Origin: Desulfopila inferna
GTDB lineage: Bacteria; Desulfobacterota; Desulfobulbia; Desulfobulbales; Desulfocapsaceae
Reading direction: 5' to 3'
DNA: 64,000 nucleotides
Assembly: GCF_016919005.1 (NCBI RefSeq)
Contig: NZ_JAFFQE010000001.1
Coordinates: 434,001 to 498,000 of the forward strand
In this document: positions 37,085 through 45,514 of the stretch, one piece after another
Layout: each line of letters starts with the position of its first letter
Numbering within the stretch: the stretch's first letter is position 1
The notes under the pieces: generated by a model
What the model was told of the DNA's origin: nothing
The model's database searches: none
Seen by the model: the letters and a program-made list of their open reading frames with translations, nothing else
Translations under genes and position numbers: made by a program

Positions 37085-37548
37085 TGAAAAAAATACAGAC
37101 TCGTTTCGGCAAAGTTGAATACGACCCGAATAAACTCCTCCACTTCCCGGCGGGACTGATCGGTTTTCCGAATCTTCATAATTTCATTGTCATGCCCAAT
37201 AAAAAGGAAGGTCCGCTCTTCTGGATTCAAAGCGTTGATGATCCCGATATCGCCTTCGTCCTCACCGACCCGACCAATTTTTTTCTCGACTATTCGGTCA
37301 TTCCCGAGGAAAGCGAAAAGAATCATCTACAGATAGGCTCTGCCGATGAATGTTACGTCGTCACGGTGGTGACCGTTCCTCCCGATCATACCATTACCCT
37401 CAATCTGGCCGCCCCTATCCTCTTCTCGCCTAAAAACAACAGAGCAATACAGGTCATTCTGGAAAACACCGAGTATAAAACCAAGACTCCTCTGCCCTCC
37501 CTCGACAAAAAAGAAGCCAGAGAGGCCAGGGAAGGAAATGGTCCCTGA
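37084..37548 (+). CDS. fliW: flagellar assembly factor FliW
   Basis: The protein has 154 residues. Family blocks include FGKVEYDPNKLLHFPAGLIG, SVDDPDIAFVLTDP and LNLAAPILFSPKNNRAIQVI. FliW binds CsrA and flagellin in turn, so free flagellin releases CsrA repression. It starts within the csrA stop codon (TAATG), the classic csrA-fliW pair. Confidence 0.96.
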   Translation: MKKIQTRFGKVEYDPNKLLHFPAGLIGFPNLHNFIVMPNKKEGPLFWIQSVDDPDIAFVLTDPTNFFLDYSVIPEESEKNHLQIGSADECYVVTVVTVPPDHTITLNLAAPILFSPKNNRAIQVILENTEYKTKTPLPSLDKKEAREAREGNGP

Positions 37549-37582
37549 GTCTATCCATCAGGGCTTACAGTACACACCGAAC

Positions 37583-37618
37583 AACGAAGCCTCCGTGAAA
37601 ATACACAGAGGCTTCGTT
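37583..37618. terminator. hairpin between convergent fliW and FliT-like genes
   Basis: AACGAAGCCTC (37583-37593) pairs perfectly with GAGGCTTCGTT (37608-37618), and the stem may extend by GTG/CAC inside. It sits where two operons meet, so a two-way stop signal is likely, although there is no clear T-run on either side. Confidence 0.55.
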
Positions 37619-37647
37619 GCTAAAGAGCTGTTCTGTGGAGTTTATGA

Positions 37648-38064
37648 TCAGGCTGTTCTGGTGATTTGCCTTGTGTGTTTCACTGAAGGAGTATACCCCG
37701 CTATCACGGTCCTGCCTTCATTCAACCTGGCTTGTTCCGATCTGGCTACCGCCACAACCGCCTGAAGCCGGGGCATAAGGGCTTCATTTCTCTCAAGGAG
37801 AGTATGAACTAACTGCATCCTTTCGACCAGCAGAGCGTTGTCCTGCCATTGTTGCGGATCATCTCTGAAATGAGAGAGCCATACCTCGTCATTTTTCCGT
37901 GCCGCCGACTGCATTTCTTCCAGTTCTTCGGCATAATGGCCTATCCCCGAATATTCGCAGGTATCGAGCATGCGCACAAGATTATCGGAGTGGCGCAATA
38001 TGGCCGTGTACTGTTCGATGGAATATTGCAAACTCTGCTCTACACTTTCTTGTATCGTTTCCAT
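37648..38064 (-). CDS. small helical flagellar protein, FliT-like
   Basis: The likely start is ATG 38064, giving 138 residues; a GTG at 38085 overlapping the fliS stop is an alternative. The protein is mostly helical with no membrane segment (EQYTAILRHSDNLVRMLDTC, then LVERMQLVHTLLERNEALMP). Position after fliD and fliS is where the FliD chaperone FliT is usually found. Sequence alone is not diagnostic. Confidence 0.55.
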   Translation of the reverse strand: METIQESVEQSLQYSIEQYTAILRHSDNLVRMLDTCEYSGIGHYAEELEEMQSAARKNDEVWLSHFRDDPQQWQDNALLVERMQLVHTLLERNEALMPRLQAVVAVARSEQARLNEGRTVIAGYTPSVKHTRQITRTA

Positions 38065-38084
38065 AGCCACCACTTCCGGAATCA

Positions 38085-38510
38085 CTATAAGGAAGCCGCA
38101 AAGCGCTCGCCGTGCTCATTATGGACCGCATGTTTTTCCAAGGCATAGATCTTTGCCGCCTCGGCCCAGGTTCCGCGCAAACCTGAGAGAAGATCCTCGA
38201 CGGTTTCCAGCGCCTGACGATTATTTTCGCGGTTGGCCCGGCTAAGTTCTCGGACCATAAAGCCATAGAGCGCGTCAAGGTCTTCGGCAATTTTGCCTCC
38301 TACCTCATGGTCAAGGGTATTGGCAAATTCACAGACAATTGCCATGGTCTTGCTGATATTCTCGGACTTGTCCGCCATGCGGTTCTCGTCCATGGCCTTC
38401 ATGGCCTGGCGACAGAATCGGATCGCTCCGTCATAGAGCATGATGAGAATACGCTCCGGGGTAGCATTCAGTATCTGGTTGTTCTGATATTGATTTACAT
38501 AGGCATTCAT
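38085..38510 (-). CDS. fliS: flagellin export chaperone FliS
   Basis: The protein has 141 residues. N-terminal YQNNQILNATPERILIMLYD, then GAIRFCRQAM, is the FliS signature. AAGGGT lies upstream, inside the fliD end. FliS binds flagellin C-termini before export. Confidence 0.95.
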   Translation of the reverse strand: MNAYVNQYQNNQILNATPERILIMLYDGAIRFCRQAMKAMDENRMADKSENISKTMAIVCEFANTLDHEVGGKIAEDLDALYGFMVRELSRANRENNRQALETVEDLLSGLRGTWAEAAKIYALEKHAVHNEHGERFAASL

Positions 38511-38514
38511 ATTA

Positions 38515-39852
38515 TTAACCCTTATTCATCATATTACTTAATATGTTCATCTGCTGTGACAGAAAGGTACTTTGCGAGTTCATACCACTGATCAAGCTTT
38601 CCATTGCCGTAAATCTGGCTCTTAAAGTTTCCTCTTTCTGTTCCATGCGGGCCTCCAGAGAAAGGATCCGCTGATCAATCCGCCGCAGATTACTTTCAGT
38701 ACTTTCCTTACGGCCAGCATATAAGCCGGTGGCCGTATCCGTCATTTGTTCAAGGTAAGTCGCAAACTCAGCACTGATGCCATCGCTGTCGGATGTGCCG
38801 GAAAATAGGCTAACTACCCCTTCATAAATATCGGTCAAAGCATCCGACAAAGCCGTGCTATTCACGGAAATCGTACCATCGCGCTGCGTCTCAAAACCGA
38901 TCTGCGACAGTGAAGAGAAGGCGCCGCTTCCGCTTTGCCGAGAAACCAATATATCCTGTAAGTGCCTCTTTATTGATCGAAAAGCTGAATCATTCCCCCA
39001 ATCGGCTGACTTCTGTTCGGCGATATAGTTGATAACACCGTTATACGCATCAACAAGTCCCTGAATTTTTTCCTTGGTTGCATCTTTGTCAACTGAGACA
39101 TTGACCGTTGTGCTGACATTCTGGTCAGCTTTAAAGAGTTCAAGAGACAAACCAGGAAGGGAGCTGTCGACACTATTGCTGTCACTGTAGACATCGATGC
39201 CGTCAACTACGATATGAGCCTGCTGCGCCACTTGAGTATTCGTCATCGTCGGGTTGGTGTCGGTTCCACCACTCAGCCCGGAGCTGTCAAGTGAAAATGA
39301 ATCGGAAACACTCTCCCCGGTCAAAATCAGGCGGTAGGGAGTCGCCGTGCCATCATTGATAATAGTCGCCTGAACTCCCAAGTCAGAATTATTGATAGCC
39401 TCGGCAATGCCCTCCAGGCTGTTGTTCGTGCTGTCGATTGTAATTGAGGTAGACACACCGGCGACTGTCAAATCCAGCGACCCCGTGCCGAAAGTTGCCG
39501 ATGTTTTATCGGCATACCCCTGGCTGACATCCTTTTGCTGTTGAGCGAGATCAACAACCGTCACCTGATAAGACCCAACGTCCGCAATCCCGCTGGCCGT
39601 AGCCGACAGATAATCCTCGGTGCTGGTTTTGACGCTGGGTGAATTGAGTTCTGCTGAAGTATCTATTGCTTCGGCTTTGGCAAAAAACTCCTGCAGTTTT
39701 CCATCCAGTTTGGAAAAGACATCCAAACGGCTTTTAAAATAGGATTGATCGTTTTCCAGGCGCTTGATCGGCGAACGTTCGATCCTCATCAACTCGGATA
39801 TGATGGCGTTCGTATCGAGACCGGTTGCAAGACCACCGAAGGTAATAGCCAT
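38515..39852 (-). CDS. fliD: filament cap protein FliD
   Basis: The protein has 445 residues. It begins AITFGGLATGLDTNAIISEL and has the C-terminal helical region typical of FliD. It caps the filament and helps flagellin fold at the tip. It lies after flaG and before fliS on the minus strand. Confidence 0.95.
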   Translation of the reverse strand: MAITFGGLATGLDTNAIISELMRIERSPIKRLENDQSYFKSRLDVFSKLDGKLQEFFAKAEAIDTSAELNSPSVKTSTEDYLSATASGIADVGSYQVTVVDLAQQQKDVSQGYADKTSATFGTGSLDLTVAGVSTSITIDSTNNSLEGIAEAINNSDLGVQATIINDGTATPYRLILTGESVSDSFSLDSSGLSGGTDTNPTMTNTQVAQQAHIVVDGIDVYSDSNSVDSSLPGLSLELFKADQNVSTTVNVSVDKDATKEKIQGLVDAYNGVINYIAEQKSADWGNDSAFRSIKRHLQDILVSRQSGSGAFSSLSQIGFETQRDGTISVNSTALSDALTDIYEGVVSLFSGTSDSDGISAEFATYLEQMTDTATGLYAGRKESTESNLRRIDQRILSLEARMEQKEETLRARFTAMESLISGMNSQSTFLSQQMNILSNMMNKG

Positions 39853-39888
39853 GATTCTTCCCTCTTTTTTTAGCCCGAACCGTATTGC

Positions 39889-40236
39889 TCAGCTCTGTGT
39901 ATCAACAAGATTTCCACGCAGGCCCTTCAACTGCTCGGCCAGTTCGCGCAGCTCTTCCGGCGGAATCTGACGGATCACCTCGTCGGTGTCCCGGTCGACC
40001 ACCTTGACCACCATTTCACCTGCCTCGCTGTCATTTTCAAAGCGCACGCTGTACAGCCCGTCTTCGGTCAGCGCCTTGATCTGGCTGAGCAGTTCTTCCG
40101 GCTGAATCTGTTTCTTTTCCGGCTGATCGCTCTGGGGTTGTTCTTTGACCTGTTTGCGTGCGTCGCGCACCTGATCCGAGCCCTTGTTCAACTGGAACTG
40201 ACCGGCATTCGGTAGATTGACCGCTTCAACATTCAT
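39889..40236 (-). CDS. flaG: FlaG family protein
   Basis: The protein has 115 residues. The C-terminal block VRFENDSEAGEMVVKVVDRD, then TDEVIRQIPPEELRELAEQL, is the FlaG signature. A strong GGGGAGG precedes the ATG. FlaG influences filament length in several species. It sits between fliC and fliD as is common. Confidence 0.92.
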   Translation of the reverse strand: MNVEAVNLPNAGQFQLNKGSDQVRDARKQVKEQPQSDQPEKKQIQPEELLSQIKALTEDGLYSVRFENDSEAGEMVVKVVDRDTDEVIRQIPPEELRELAEQLKGLRGNLVDTQS

Positions 40237-40261
40237 ATTTTTTTACCTCCCCCGCTCTTGG

Positions 40262-40297
40262 TAGGGAAAAACGGGGCCGGGAAACCCGGCCCCACGG
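40262..40297 (-). terminator. Rho-independent terminator of fliC
   Basis: On the minus strand GGGGCCGGG and CCCGGCCCC (40273-40281 and 40285-40293) form a 9-bp GC-rich stem with a 3-base loop, followed by GTTTTTCCC. It lies between fliC and flaG, so fliC is mainly a single-gene transcript. Confidence 0.85.
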
Positions 40298-40347
40298 ATG
40301 TGCAACGTAGGGACGAACCGGTATGTTCGCCCAAGGGGTTGACCAGA

Positions 40348-41190
40348 TTAACCCAGTAGGCTCAACGCGAGCTGTGGGGCCTGGTTGGCTTGGGCCAGGA
40401 TCGACACCCCGGCCTGCTGCAGAATGTTCTGCTTGGTCATGTTCGAGGTTTCCTGAGCGATATCCGCATCCAGAATCCGCGAACGGGCCGAGGTCAAGTT
40501 CTCGGAAACATTGGAGAGGTTAGCTATTGTCGATTCGAAGCGATTCTGCACTGCACCCAGGTCGCCACGGATTGTATCGATCTGACCGATAGCTACGTCA
40601 ACCAAAGAGATAGCTGAGCCAGCAGCAGCTCTTGTGCTCACACCTGTATCGCTTATGACCGTACCACTTCCAAGAGTAGCCGCATCCGCTGCAGTAATAT
40701 TTACAGAAATTGTCTGGCTCTGATTAGCGCCAACCTGGAATACGGCTTCATTGCCTCCTCCTGAGAAAGTACCGTCTAACAATGTCTTGCCGTTAAAAGA
40801 AGTTGTATCCGCAATACGATCAATTTCACTGACCAGCTGGGCATACTCGGCATCAAGTGACAGGCGATCTGCATCCGTATTGGTATCGTTAGCCGACTGC
40901 ACCGCCAACTCACGCATCCGCTGCAGAATGTTGGTGGTCTCTTGCAGGGCTCCTTCAGCCGTTTGGGCAAAAGAGATGCCGTCATTGGCATTCCGCACCG
41001 CCTGGTTCAGGCCGCGGATTTGCGCGGTCATGCGGTCGGAAATAGCCAGACCGGCAGCATCATCCTTGGCGCTGTTAATGCGCAGACCGGACGATAGGCG
41101 CTGCATGGATTTGTTGAGATCAGCTTGGGAAGTACCCAGATTCCGCTGGGCGTTCAAAGAAGCAATGTTTGTGTTAATGGTTAATGCCAT
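40348..41190 (-). CDS. fliC: flagellin FliC
   Basis: The protein has 280 residues, a short flagellin with nearly only the D0 and D1 domains. The N-terminus ([20 protein letters not shown]) and C-terminus ([20 protein letters not shown]) are well conserved. The central residues about 150-215 are Ser/Thr/Ala-rich ([20 protein letters not shown]) and are the likely sites for sugar attachment. It has a GGAGGA ribosome site, a sigma-28 promoter, and GGA-rich leader. Confidence 0.96.
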   Translation of the reverse strand: MALTINTNIASLNAQRNLGTSQADLNKSMQRLSSGLRINSAKDDAAGLAISDRMTAQIRGLNQAVRNANDGISFAQTAEGALQETTNILQRMRELAVQSANDTNTDADRLSLDAEYAQLVSEIDRIADTTSFNGKTLLDGTFSGGGNEAVFQVGANQSQTISVNITAADAATLGSGTVISDTGVSTRAAAGSAISLVDVAIGQIDTIRGDLGAVQNRFESTIANLSNVSENLTSARSRILDADIAQETSNMTKQNILQQAGVSILAQANQAPQLALSLLG

Positions 41191-41305
41191 GATGTTCCTC
41201 CATGAATGTTGTTTGCGGGCGTCCTTGCCCTGTTATAATGTTGTTGTGGAATCCTGCGCTTACCCTTTGACTTCACCTCCTTTCTGCGCTCTATTGATTC
41301 CATCT
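41191..41305 (-). promoter_or_regulatory. fliC leader with multiple GGA motifs (possible CsrA sites)
   Basis: Between the expected start site and the ATG, the transcript has GGA at 41301-41299, 41280-41278, 41254-41252, 41224-41222 and two in the ribosome site ATGGAGGAACATC (41201-41196). GGA is the CsrA core, and binding at the ribosome site would block translation. csrA-fliW lies 4 kb away. Confidence 0.5.
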
Positions 41306-41311
41306 GAACTT

Positions 41312-41340
41312 CTTGTCGGCTGGTCCAGAATATTTCTTTA
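41312..41340 (-). promoter_or_regulatory. sigma-28 (FliA) promoter for fliC
   Basis: On the minus strand TAAAGAAA (41340-41333), 12 bases, then GCCGACAA (41320-41313) matches the FliA consensus. It is about 115 bases upstream of fliC. Confidence 0.75.
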
Positions 41341-41739
41341 GATTTTTTTTATCGCTTTTTAATCAATTGATGAAAGATAGATTTTTTATCTTCAGTCTTG
41401 TACCTCTATATTATATATGCTATTGTTATTATCAAGAATCTCAATGATCTATTCCAATGTCTTAGCCTTCGAGCAGACTTCGGTTGATTCTGTAGAAAAA
41501 ACTTTTTTCTGTAGTTTTGTCGCATGTGAGTCTACCTTTTTGTTCAGCTCTCAGTATAGTTTGTTAAATTAACTTGTCGGTATCAATCGACTTAACAAAA
41601 AACACGAAAAGGTCTATCTGCATTACCTTATTTTCTGATCAAATACGAATACTTGCTAATATCCGGCTAGACACTGGCAAGGATACGTTAAGAGTTGAGC
41701 TGAAATAACCGACTGCTGACAGGCTGAGGGAGGGAAATT
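41341..41739. other. AT-rich intergenic region between fliC and legB
   Basis: About 400 bases separate two divergent units. I see no gene. A weak housekeeping-type pair TTGTAC and TATTGT (41398-41426, 17 apart) on the plus strand could serve legB but would leave a leader of over 300 bases. No sigma-54 or sigma-28 match was found for legB. Confidence 0.4.
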
Positions 41740-42732
41740 GTGTCATTGAATTCAAAGAAAGTTCTGGTAACCGGTGCTGACGGCTTCATCGGCTCTCATC
41801 TGGTTGAGATGCTGATCGGCTACGGTGCCGAGATTCGAGCCCTGAGCTATTACAATTCCTTCAACAGCTGGGGATGGCTTGAAGAAGTGGACGGCATCGA
41901 TGCGGTCGACGTTGTTTCCGGCGATATTCGTGATCCTTTTTTCTGCCGGAAAATAACGGCAGGCATCGATTATATTTTTCATCTGGCTGCACTGATTGCC
42001 ATACCCTATTCCTACCAAGCGCCAGGTAGTTATCTTGAGACCAATGTCCAGGGAACATTGAACATCTGCCAGGCAGCCCTGGATAATGACTGTCAAAAAG
42101 TACTACAAACGTCGACCAGTGAAGTATACGGCACGGCACAGTACGTCCCCATCGACGAAAAACATCCGCTGCAGCCCCAGTCTCCCTACAGTGCGAGCAA
42201 GATCGGAGCAGACGCCGTTGCCATGAGCTATCACCACTCCTTCGGGCTGCCCCTGACGATCGTCCGCCCCTTCAATACTTACGGTCCCAGACAGTCAGCC
42301 CGTGCCGTTATCCCCACCATTATTACCCAGATTGCCACCGGAATGGAGGAGATCAAGCTCGGCGATGTCTCCCCGACCCGTGACTTCAATTATGTCAAAG
42401 ATACCTGCCGCGGCTTCATTGAACTGGCAGGCTGTGATGCGGCAGACGGCAAAACGGTCAACATCGGCTCCAATTTCGAAATTTCGGTTGGAGAAACCCT
42501 GGAATTGATCAAAGAACTGATGAGCAGTAACGTTCGTTTCATCACCGAGAAGACCCGCCTGCGGGCTGAAAATTCAGAAGTCTTCCGCCTCTGGTGCGAC
42601 AATACGCTGATCCGTGAACTGACAGGCTTCAAACCTGAATACGATATGCGCCGAGGCCTGCAGGAAACAATCGATTGGTTTACCAGGCCGGAAAATTTGG
42701 CACGCTATAAGGCGGAAATCTACAATGTTTGA
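41740..42732 (+). CDS. legB: UDP-sugar 4,6-dehydratase, LegB type
   Basis: The protein has 330 residues, started by GTG at 41740 after GGGAGGG. It is an extended short-chain dehydrogenase: NAD motif GADGFIGSH, active-site STSEVYGTA with YSASKIGAD (the YxxxK pair). In the legionaminic acid pathway LegB makes the 4-keto-6-deoxy sugar from UDP- or GDP-GlcNAc. The six following genes complete that pathway, which is the main reason to choose LegB over other family members. It overlaps legC by 8 bases. Confidence 0.85.
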   Translation: MSLNSKKVLVTGADGFIGSHLVEMLIGYGAEIRALSYYNSFNSWGWLEEVDGIDAVDVVSGDIRDPFFCRKITAGIDYIFHLAALIAIPYSYQAPGSYLETNVQGTLNICQAALDNDCQKVLQTSTSEVYGTAQYVPIDEKHPLQPQSPYSASKIGADAVAMSYHHSFGLPLTIVRPFNTYGPRQSARAVIPTIITQIATGMEEIKLGDVSPTRDFNYVKDTCRGFIELAGCDAADGKTVNIGSNFEISVGETLELIKELMSSNVRFITEKTRLRAENSEVFRLWCDNTLIRELTGFKPEYDMRRGLQETIDWFTRPENLARYKAEIYNV

Positions 42733-43864
42733 AGACATCTTTGAATTTATCCGCGCACAGTTTGGCCATGCGGATTGTATCCCCCTGCACGAGCCTCGTT
42801 TTGCAGGAAATGAAAAGACCTATCTGAACGACTGTATCGACTCAACCTACGTTTCCAGCGTCGGAGAGTATGTCAACCGCTTCGAGTTGGCAGTAGCCGA
42901 GCTTACCGGCAGCCGCCATGCCATTGCCGTGGTCAACGGCACCCAGGGGCTGTTTGTGGCGCTCAAGGTAATCGGCATCGATACTGGCTGCGATGTACTA
43001 ACGCAGTCACTGACTTTTGTCGCGACTTCAAACGCCATTCACTATAGTGGTGCCTCCCCGGTTTTTATCGATGTTGATAGCAAAACCCTCGGATTGTCAC
43101 CGGATGCGCTGAAAAATTTTCTGCAAAAGCATACCGAAATCCGCAACGGCCGGCGCGTTAATAAGGTCAGCGGCCGAAGCATTGCTGCCTGCCTGCCTAT
43201 GCACACCTGCGGACATCCCTGTCGAATAAGAGAAATTGCTGAGATATGCGCCGATAACCATATTGAACTGATCGAAGATGCGGCGGAAAGCCTGGGCAGT
43301 TTCTACGCAAATAAACATACCGGTCGCTTCGGTCGAATTGGCGTTTTGAGCTTTAACGGCAATAAAGTGATTACAACCGGCGGCGGCGGCATGCTGATTA
43401 CGGACAATGAAGAGCTGGCGGACAAACTGCGCCACCTGACTACCACCGCCAAAGTACCGCACCAATGGGAATTCATCCATGACCAGATCGGCTACAACTT
43501 CCGCATGCCGAACCTGAATGCGGCTCTGGGCCTGGCACAGGTAGAACAGTTAGGTTCCTTTCTGGAAAGCAAACGGCAGTTGGCCAAACGCTATCGAGAG
43601 TTCTTTAGAAATAGCAAATTCACCTTTATTAATGAGCCATCGGGCTGCACGTCAAATTTTTGGCTTAATACCATACTGCTGCCAGACGAAAAACAGAAAA
43701 TTGATTTTCTCGAACAAGCCAACCAGCATGGCATAGGCGTCCGTTCTTTATGGCGGCCCATGCATATGCTAAATATGTATAAGCATTGTCAACGGGACGC
43801 TCAGAGCAATGCAGAAGACATATATCGCCGTGGGGTTAATCTTCCCAGCAGCGTGAAAGGCTAA
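42725..43864 (+). CDS. legC: PLP sugar aminotransferase, LegC type
   Basis: The protein has 379 residues of the DegT/DnrJ/EryC1 family. The PLP lysine is K214 in SFNGNKVITTGGGG. It would transfer an amino group to C4 of the keto sugar made by LegB. The order legB-legC is the usual one in legionaminic acid clusters; PseC and PglE are related but occur in other contexts. Confidence 0.85.
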   Translation: MFEDIFEFIRAQFGHADCIPLHEPRFAGNEKTYLNDCIDSTYVSSVGEYVNRFELAVAELTGSRHAIAVVNGTQGLFVALKVIGIDTGCDVLTQSLTFVATSNAIHYSGASPVFIDVDSKTLGLSPDALKNFLQKHTEIRNGRRVNKVSGRSIAACLPMHTCGHPCRIREIAEICADNHIELIEDAAESLGSFYANKHTGRFGRIGVLSFNGNKVITTGGGGMLITDNEELADKLRHLTTTAKVPHQWEFIHDQIGYNFRMPNLNAALGLAQVEQLGSFLESKRQLAKRYREFFRNSKFTFINEPSGCTSNFWLNTILLPDEKQKIDFLEQANQHGIGVRSLWRPMHMLNMYKHCQRDAQSNAEDIYRRGVNLPSSVKG

Positions 43865-43867
43865 CTA

Positions 43868-44485
43868 ATGGATAAGATAATTTTAATCGGCGGCGGCGGC
43901 CACTGCACTTCATGCATCGATGTCATTGAGCAAGAGAATCGCTTCCAAATTGGTGGAATCGTTGATTTGCCGGATAAGATTGGTGAAAAACAACTCGGCT
44001 ACCCGATCATCGGGCGAGACGAAGACCTTCCACGATTATCCGAAACCTATACGTTTTTTCTTATCACCCTGGGGCAGATCAAGACCCCGCAACGACGCAT
44101 CGCCCTCTACGATTTACTGCTCGAACTGCAAGTCAGTCTGCCGACAGTTGTCTCCCCGCGTGCCTATATTTCACCTCACGCACACATTAATGACGGTACT
44201 ATCATTATGCATAATGCACTGGTCAACGCTGGGGCCACAGTCGGTGCCAACTGTATCATCAACAGCTGCGCAATTATCGAACACGATGCCCGGATCGGTG
44301 ATCATTGCCATATCTCGACCAACGCTGTTGTCAATGGTGGCGCAATAATTGCAGGAGAATCCTTTGTTGGTAGTGGTGCAGTAATCAGGGACAATATCCG
44401 AGTCGGGCGCCGTTCACTTATCGGCGGCGGAGCCAATGTTATGGAGGATGTCCCCGAAGACACGTTCTATACGGGAAGAAAATAG
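43868..44485 (+). CDS. sugar N-acetyltransferase, PglD/LegH-like
   Basis: The protein has 205 residues. The N-terminal Rossmann-like part is IILIGGGGHCTSCIDVIEQE. The C-terminal left-handed beta helix has hexapeptide repeats (NAGATVGANCIINSCAIIEH, and the catalytic-type His near HDA). It would acetylate the 4-amino group. It fills the LegH step, though the fold is that of PglD or NeuD. Confidence 0.8.
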   Translation: MDKIILIGGGGHCTSCIDVIEQENRFQIGGIVDLPDKIGEKQLGYPIIGRDEDLPRLSETYTFFLITLGQIKTPQRRIALYDLLLELQVSLPTVVSPRAYISPHAHINDGTIIMHNALVNAGATVGANCIINSCAIIEHDARIGDHCHISTNAVVNGGAIIAGESFVGSGAVIRDNIRVGRRSLIGGGANVMEDVPEDTFYTGRK

Positions 44486-44509
44486 CAGCAAACATCAAGG
44501 AGACAAACG

Positions 44510-45514
44510 TTGGAATCGGTTTTTATCATCGCCGAAGCCGGAGTGAATCATAACGGCGACATTGAGCTGGCCAAACAATTAATTGATGTTGCAGCTCAAT
44601 CCGGAGCCGACGCTGTCAAATTTCAGACATTCACCGCGGATGCACTCCTGAGCCATAATGCCCCCAAAGCAGAGTATCAGCAGCAAACGACCGATACCGC
44701 CGAAACCCAGTATGCAATGATCAAAAAACTGGAACTGGACCGCAGTTCCCACCAATTGCTGCTGGAGCACTGTCGCCGAAAAGGTATCATGTTCCTTTCC
44801 TCCCCATTCGACCTGGAAAGCATAACCACCCTTGATGAACTCGGGATTGAAATTTTCAAAATTCCCTCGGGTGAAATCACCAACCTGCCTTACCTCCGAA
44901 AAATAGGCAGCTTAAATAAATCGTGCATACTCTCTACCGGCATGTCAACCATTCAAGAGGTAGAAACAGCTCTACAAGTTCTAAGCGACGCTGGAACGTC
45001 AAAAGAATTGGTAACCGTTCTGCATTGCAATACCGAATACCCGACGCCCATGAGTGACGTCAACCTTCGCGCCATGCAAACCATGGCAGACCTGCTAGAC
45101 GTTAACATTGGTTACTCAGATCACACTCTCGGAATAGAAATTCCGATTGCCGCCGTCGCCATGGGAGCGAGGGTCATTGAAAAGCACTTCACTCTCAGCA
45201 AAGACCTGCCGGGCCCTGATCATCAAGCGTCTCTTGAACCCCGGCAACTAAAAGAAATGGTCATCGTGATTCGCAACTTGGAGCAGGCACTGGGGGATGG
45301 GCACAAACGACCGACTCCGTCAGAAGAAAAAAACAAGTCAATCGTCAGAAAAAGCATTGTAGCAAAAAAATACATCAGACAAGGCGAAGTGTTTGATGAG
45401 GAAAATTTGACGACCAAACGGCCAGGCACTGGCATCTCACCAATGATGTGGGATAAAATAGTCGGAATCTCCGCTAACACAGATTTTCAACCCGATGAAA
45501 TGATAAAGCTATGA
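44510..45514 (+). CDS. legI: legionaminic acid synthase LegI (NeuB family)
   Basis: The start is TTG 44510 after AAGGAGA, giving 334 residues. The NeuB barrel is clear (FIIAEAGVNHNGDIELAKQL, IGYSDHTLGIEIPIAA) and the C-terminal SAF/antifreeze-like domain follows (KSIVAKKYIRQGEVFDEENL). It condenses the hexose product with phosphoenolpyruvate to a nonulosonic acid. The gene context (LegG and PtmE) picks legionaminic over sialic or pseudaminic acid. Confidence 0.87.
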   Translation: MESVFIIAEAGVNHNGDIELAKQLIDVAAQSGADAVKFQTFTADALLSHNAPKAEYQQQTTDTAETQYAMIKKLELDRSSHQLLLEHCRRKGIMFLSSPFDLESITTLDELGIEIFKIPSGEITNLPYLRKIGSLNKSCILSTGMSTIQEVETALQVLSDAGTSKELVTVLHCNTEYPTPMSDVNLRAMQTMADLLDVNIGYSDHTLGIEIPIAAVAMGARVIEKHFTLSKDLPGPDHQASLEPRQLKEMVIVIRNLEQALGDGHKRPTPSEEKNKSIVRKSIVAKKYIRQGEVFDEENLTTKRPGTGISPMMWDKIVGISANTDFQPDEMIKL

